NCBI GenBank assembly: GCA_964360835.1
Contig: CAYHYG010000019.1
Location: 1-21,665, forward strand
DNA: 21,665 nt
Direction of reading: 5' to 3'
Origin: CAYHYG01 sp964360835
GTDB lineage: Bacteria > Patescibacteriota > Patescibacteriia > UBA1558 > 2-01-FULL-52-15
Below are positions 21,600 through 21,665 of the stretch, piece by piece; position 1 is the first letter of the stretch, and each line of letters starts with the position of its first letter. Position numbers and translations under genes: made by a program. The notes under the pieces are model-generated. The model did no database searches. It saw only the letters and a list, made by a program, of their open reading frames with translations, and was not told the DNA's origin.

Positions 21600-21665
21600 C
21601 TATTTATTTTGGAGCTTGTCTAGTTTAGGATATAACTTGTATCCTAAACTATATGCCCAAACGAC
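21600..21665 (-). other. Possible 3' end of a further minus-strand gene at the right edge
   Basis: One minus-strand frame is open from the window edge to TAG 21602-21600 (21 codons, ending KLDKLQNK). The other two frames stop within the first 20 bases. It is too short to judge and it overlaps the inverted repeat at 21621-21651, which argues against coding. Confidence 0.2.
21621..21651. promoter_or_regulatory. Perfect 12-bp inverted repeat upstream of the methyltransferase remnant
   Basis: TAGTTTAGGATA (21621-21632) and TATCCTAAACTA (21640-21651) are perfect reverse complements separated by TAACTTG. The AT-rich arms and 7-bp spacer suit a dimeric repressor's operator, such as a controller site of a restriction-modification module, but a hairpin is also possible. 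It lies 65 bases upstream of the most likely methyltransferase start. Confidence 0.5.

Noticed and set aside
1..21665. CRISPR arrays, tRNA or rRNA genes
   Set aside because: No regularly spaced direct repeats, cloverleaf patterns or rRNA-like conserved stretches were seen on either strand.

Overview
The window looks like a chromosomal segment of a Candidate Phyla Radiation (Patescibacteria) genome or a close relative. This is inferred from tightly packed short operons, the near absence of Shine-Dalgarno sequences ahead of resident genes, and a gene set often seen together in that group: a PIF1-like helicase, a REP-associated transposase, a Gmad2/GerMN protein, an ADP-forming acyl-CoA ligase and a stand-alone PD-(D/E)XK nuclease. 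The genetic code appears standard. No tRNA, rRNA or CRISPR array was found.

Layout. Positions 1-8550 (minus strand) hold one compact seven-gene operon, read from right to left: an unknown 533-residue membrane protein, a PfkB sugar/nucleoside kinase, an ADP-forming acyl-CoA ligase, a secreted-then-anchored protein with calcium-binding aspartate repeats, RecJ, an RNase H-like protein and the DNA polymerase III delta' subunit (cut by the left edge). A CGTAAT-type inverted repeat separates it from a Gmad2/GerMN membrane-anchored protein at 8685-9581. From 9626 to 11960, on the plus strand, lies a cassette of five small genes, four unknown and one a short type IV pilin-like protein. All five have strong Shine-Dalgarno sites, and GC-rich hairpins lie between or after several of them. 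A MgtA-like P-type ATPase (11999-14533) follows. The minus strand then carries a PD-(D/E)XK nuclease flanked by related GGCGGATC hairpins, a VIT/CCC1-like metal transporter, a RAYT transposase with a REP-like palindrome inside its own reading frame, a PIF1-like helicase, and a HigBA-type toxin-antitoxin pair whose toxin is interrupted by an in-frame TGA. Next come an overlooked 52-residue membrane protein, a TauE/SafE transporter and an unknown 223-residue protein.

The right end is the most unusual part. The gene at 20549-21289 begins as a DpnI-type methyl-directed endonuclease, with the zinc cysteines and the D53/E64/K66 catalytic residues intact. It ends as the C-terminal part of a cupin, in one frame, so the DNA-reading winged helix of DpnI is missing. 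Directly upstream is the N-terminal remnant of a DpnA-like adenine methyltransferase, broken by a one-base T-run insertion and cut off soon after its DPPY motif. A perfect 12-bp inverted repeat lies upstream of that. The simplest reading is a Dpn-type restriction-modification module that landed in a cupin gene and partly decayed; a selected nuclease-cupin fusion is the more exciting alternative.

A second pattern runs through the window. Five resident genes or operons have a good -10 box only 6-9 bases before the start codon, which predicts leaderless mRNAs, whereas the plus-strand cassette is led by Shine-Dalgarno sites throughout.
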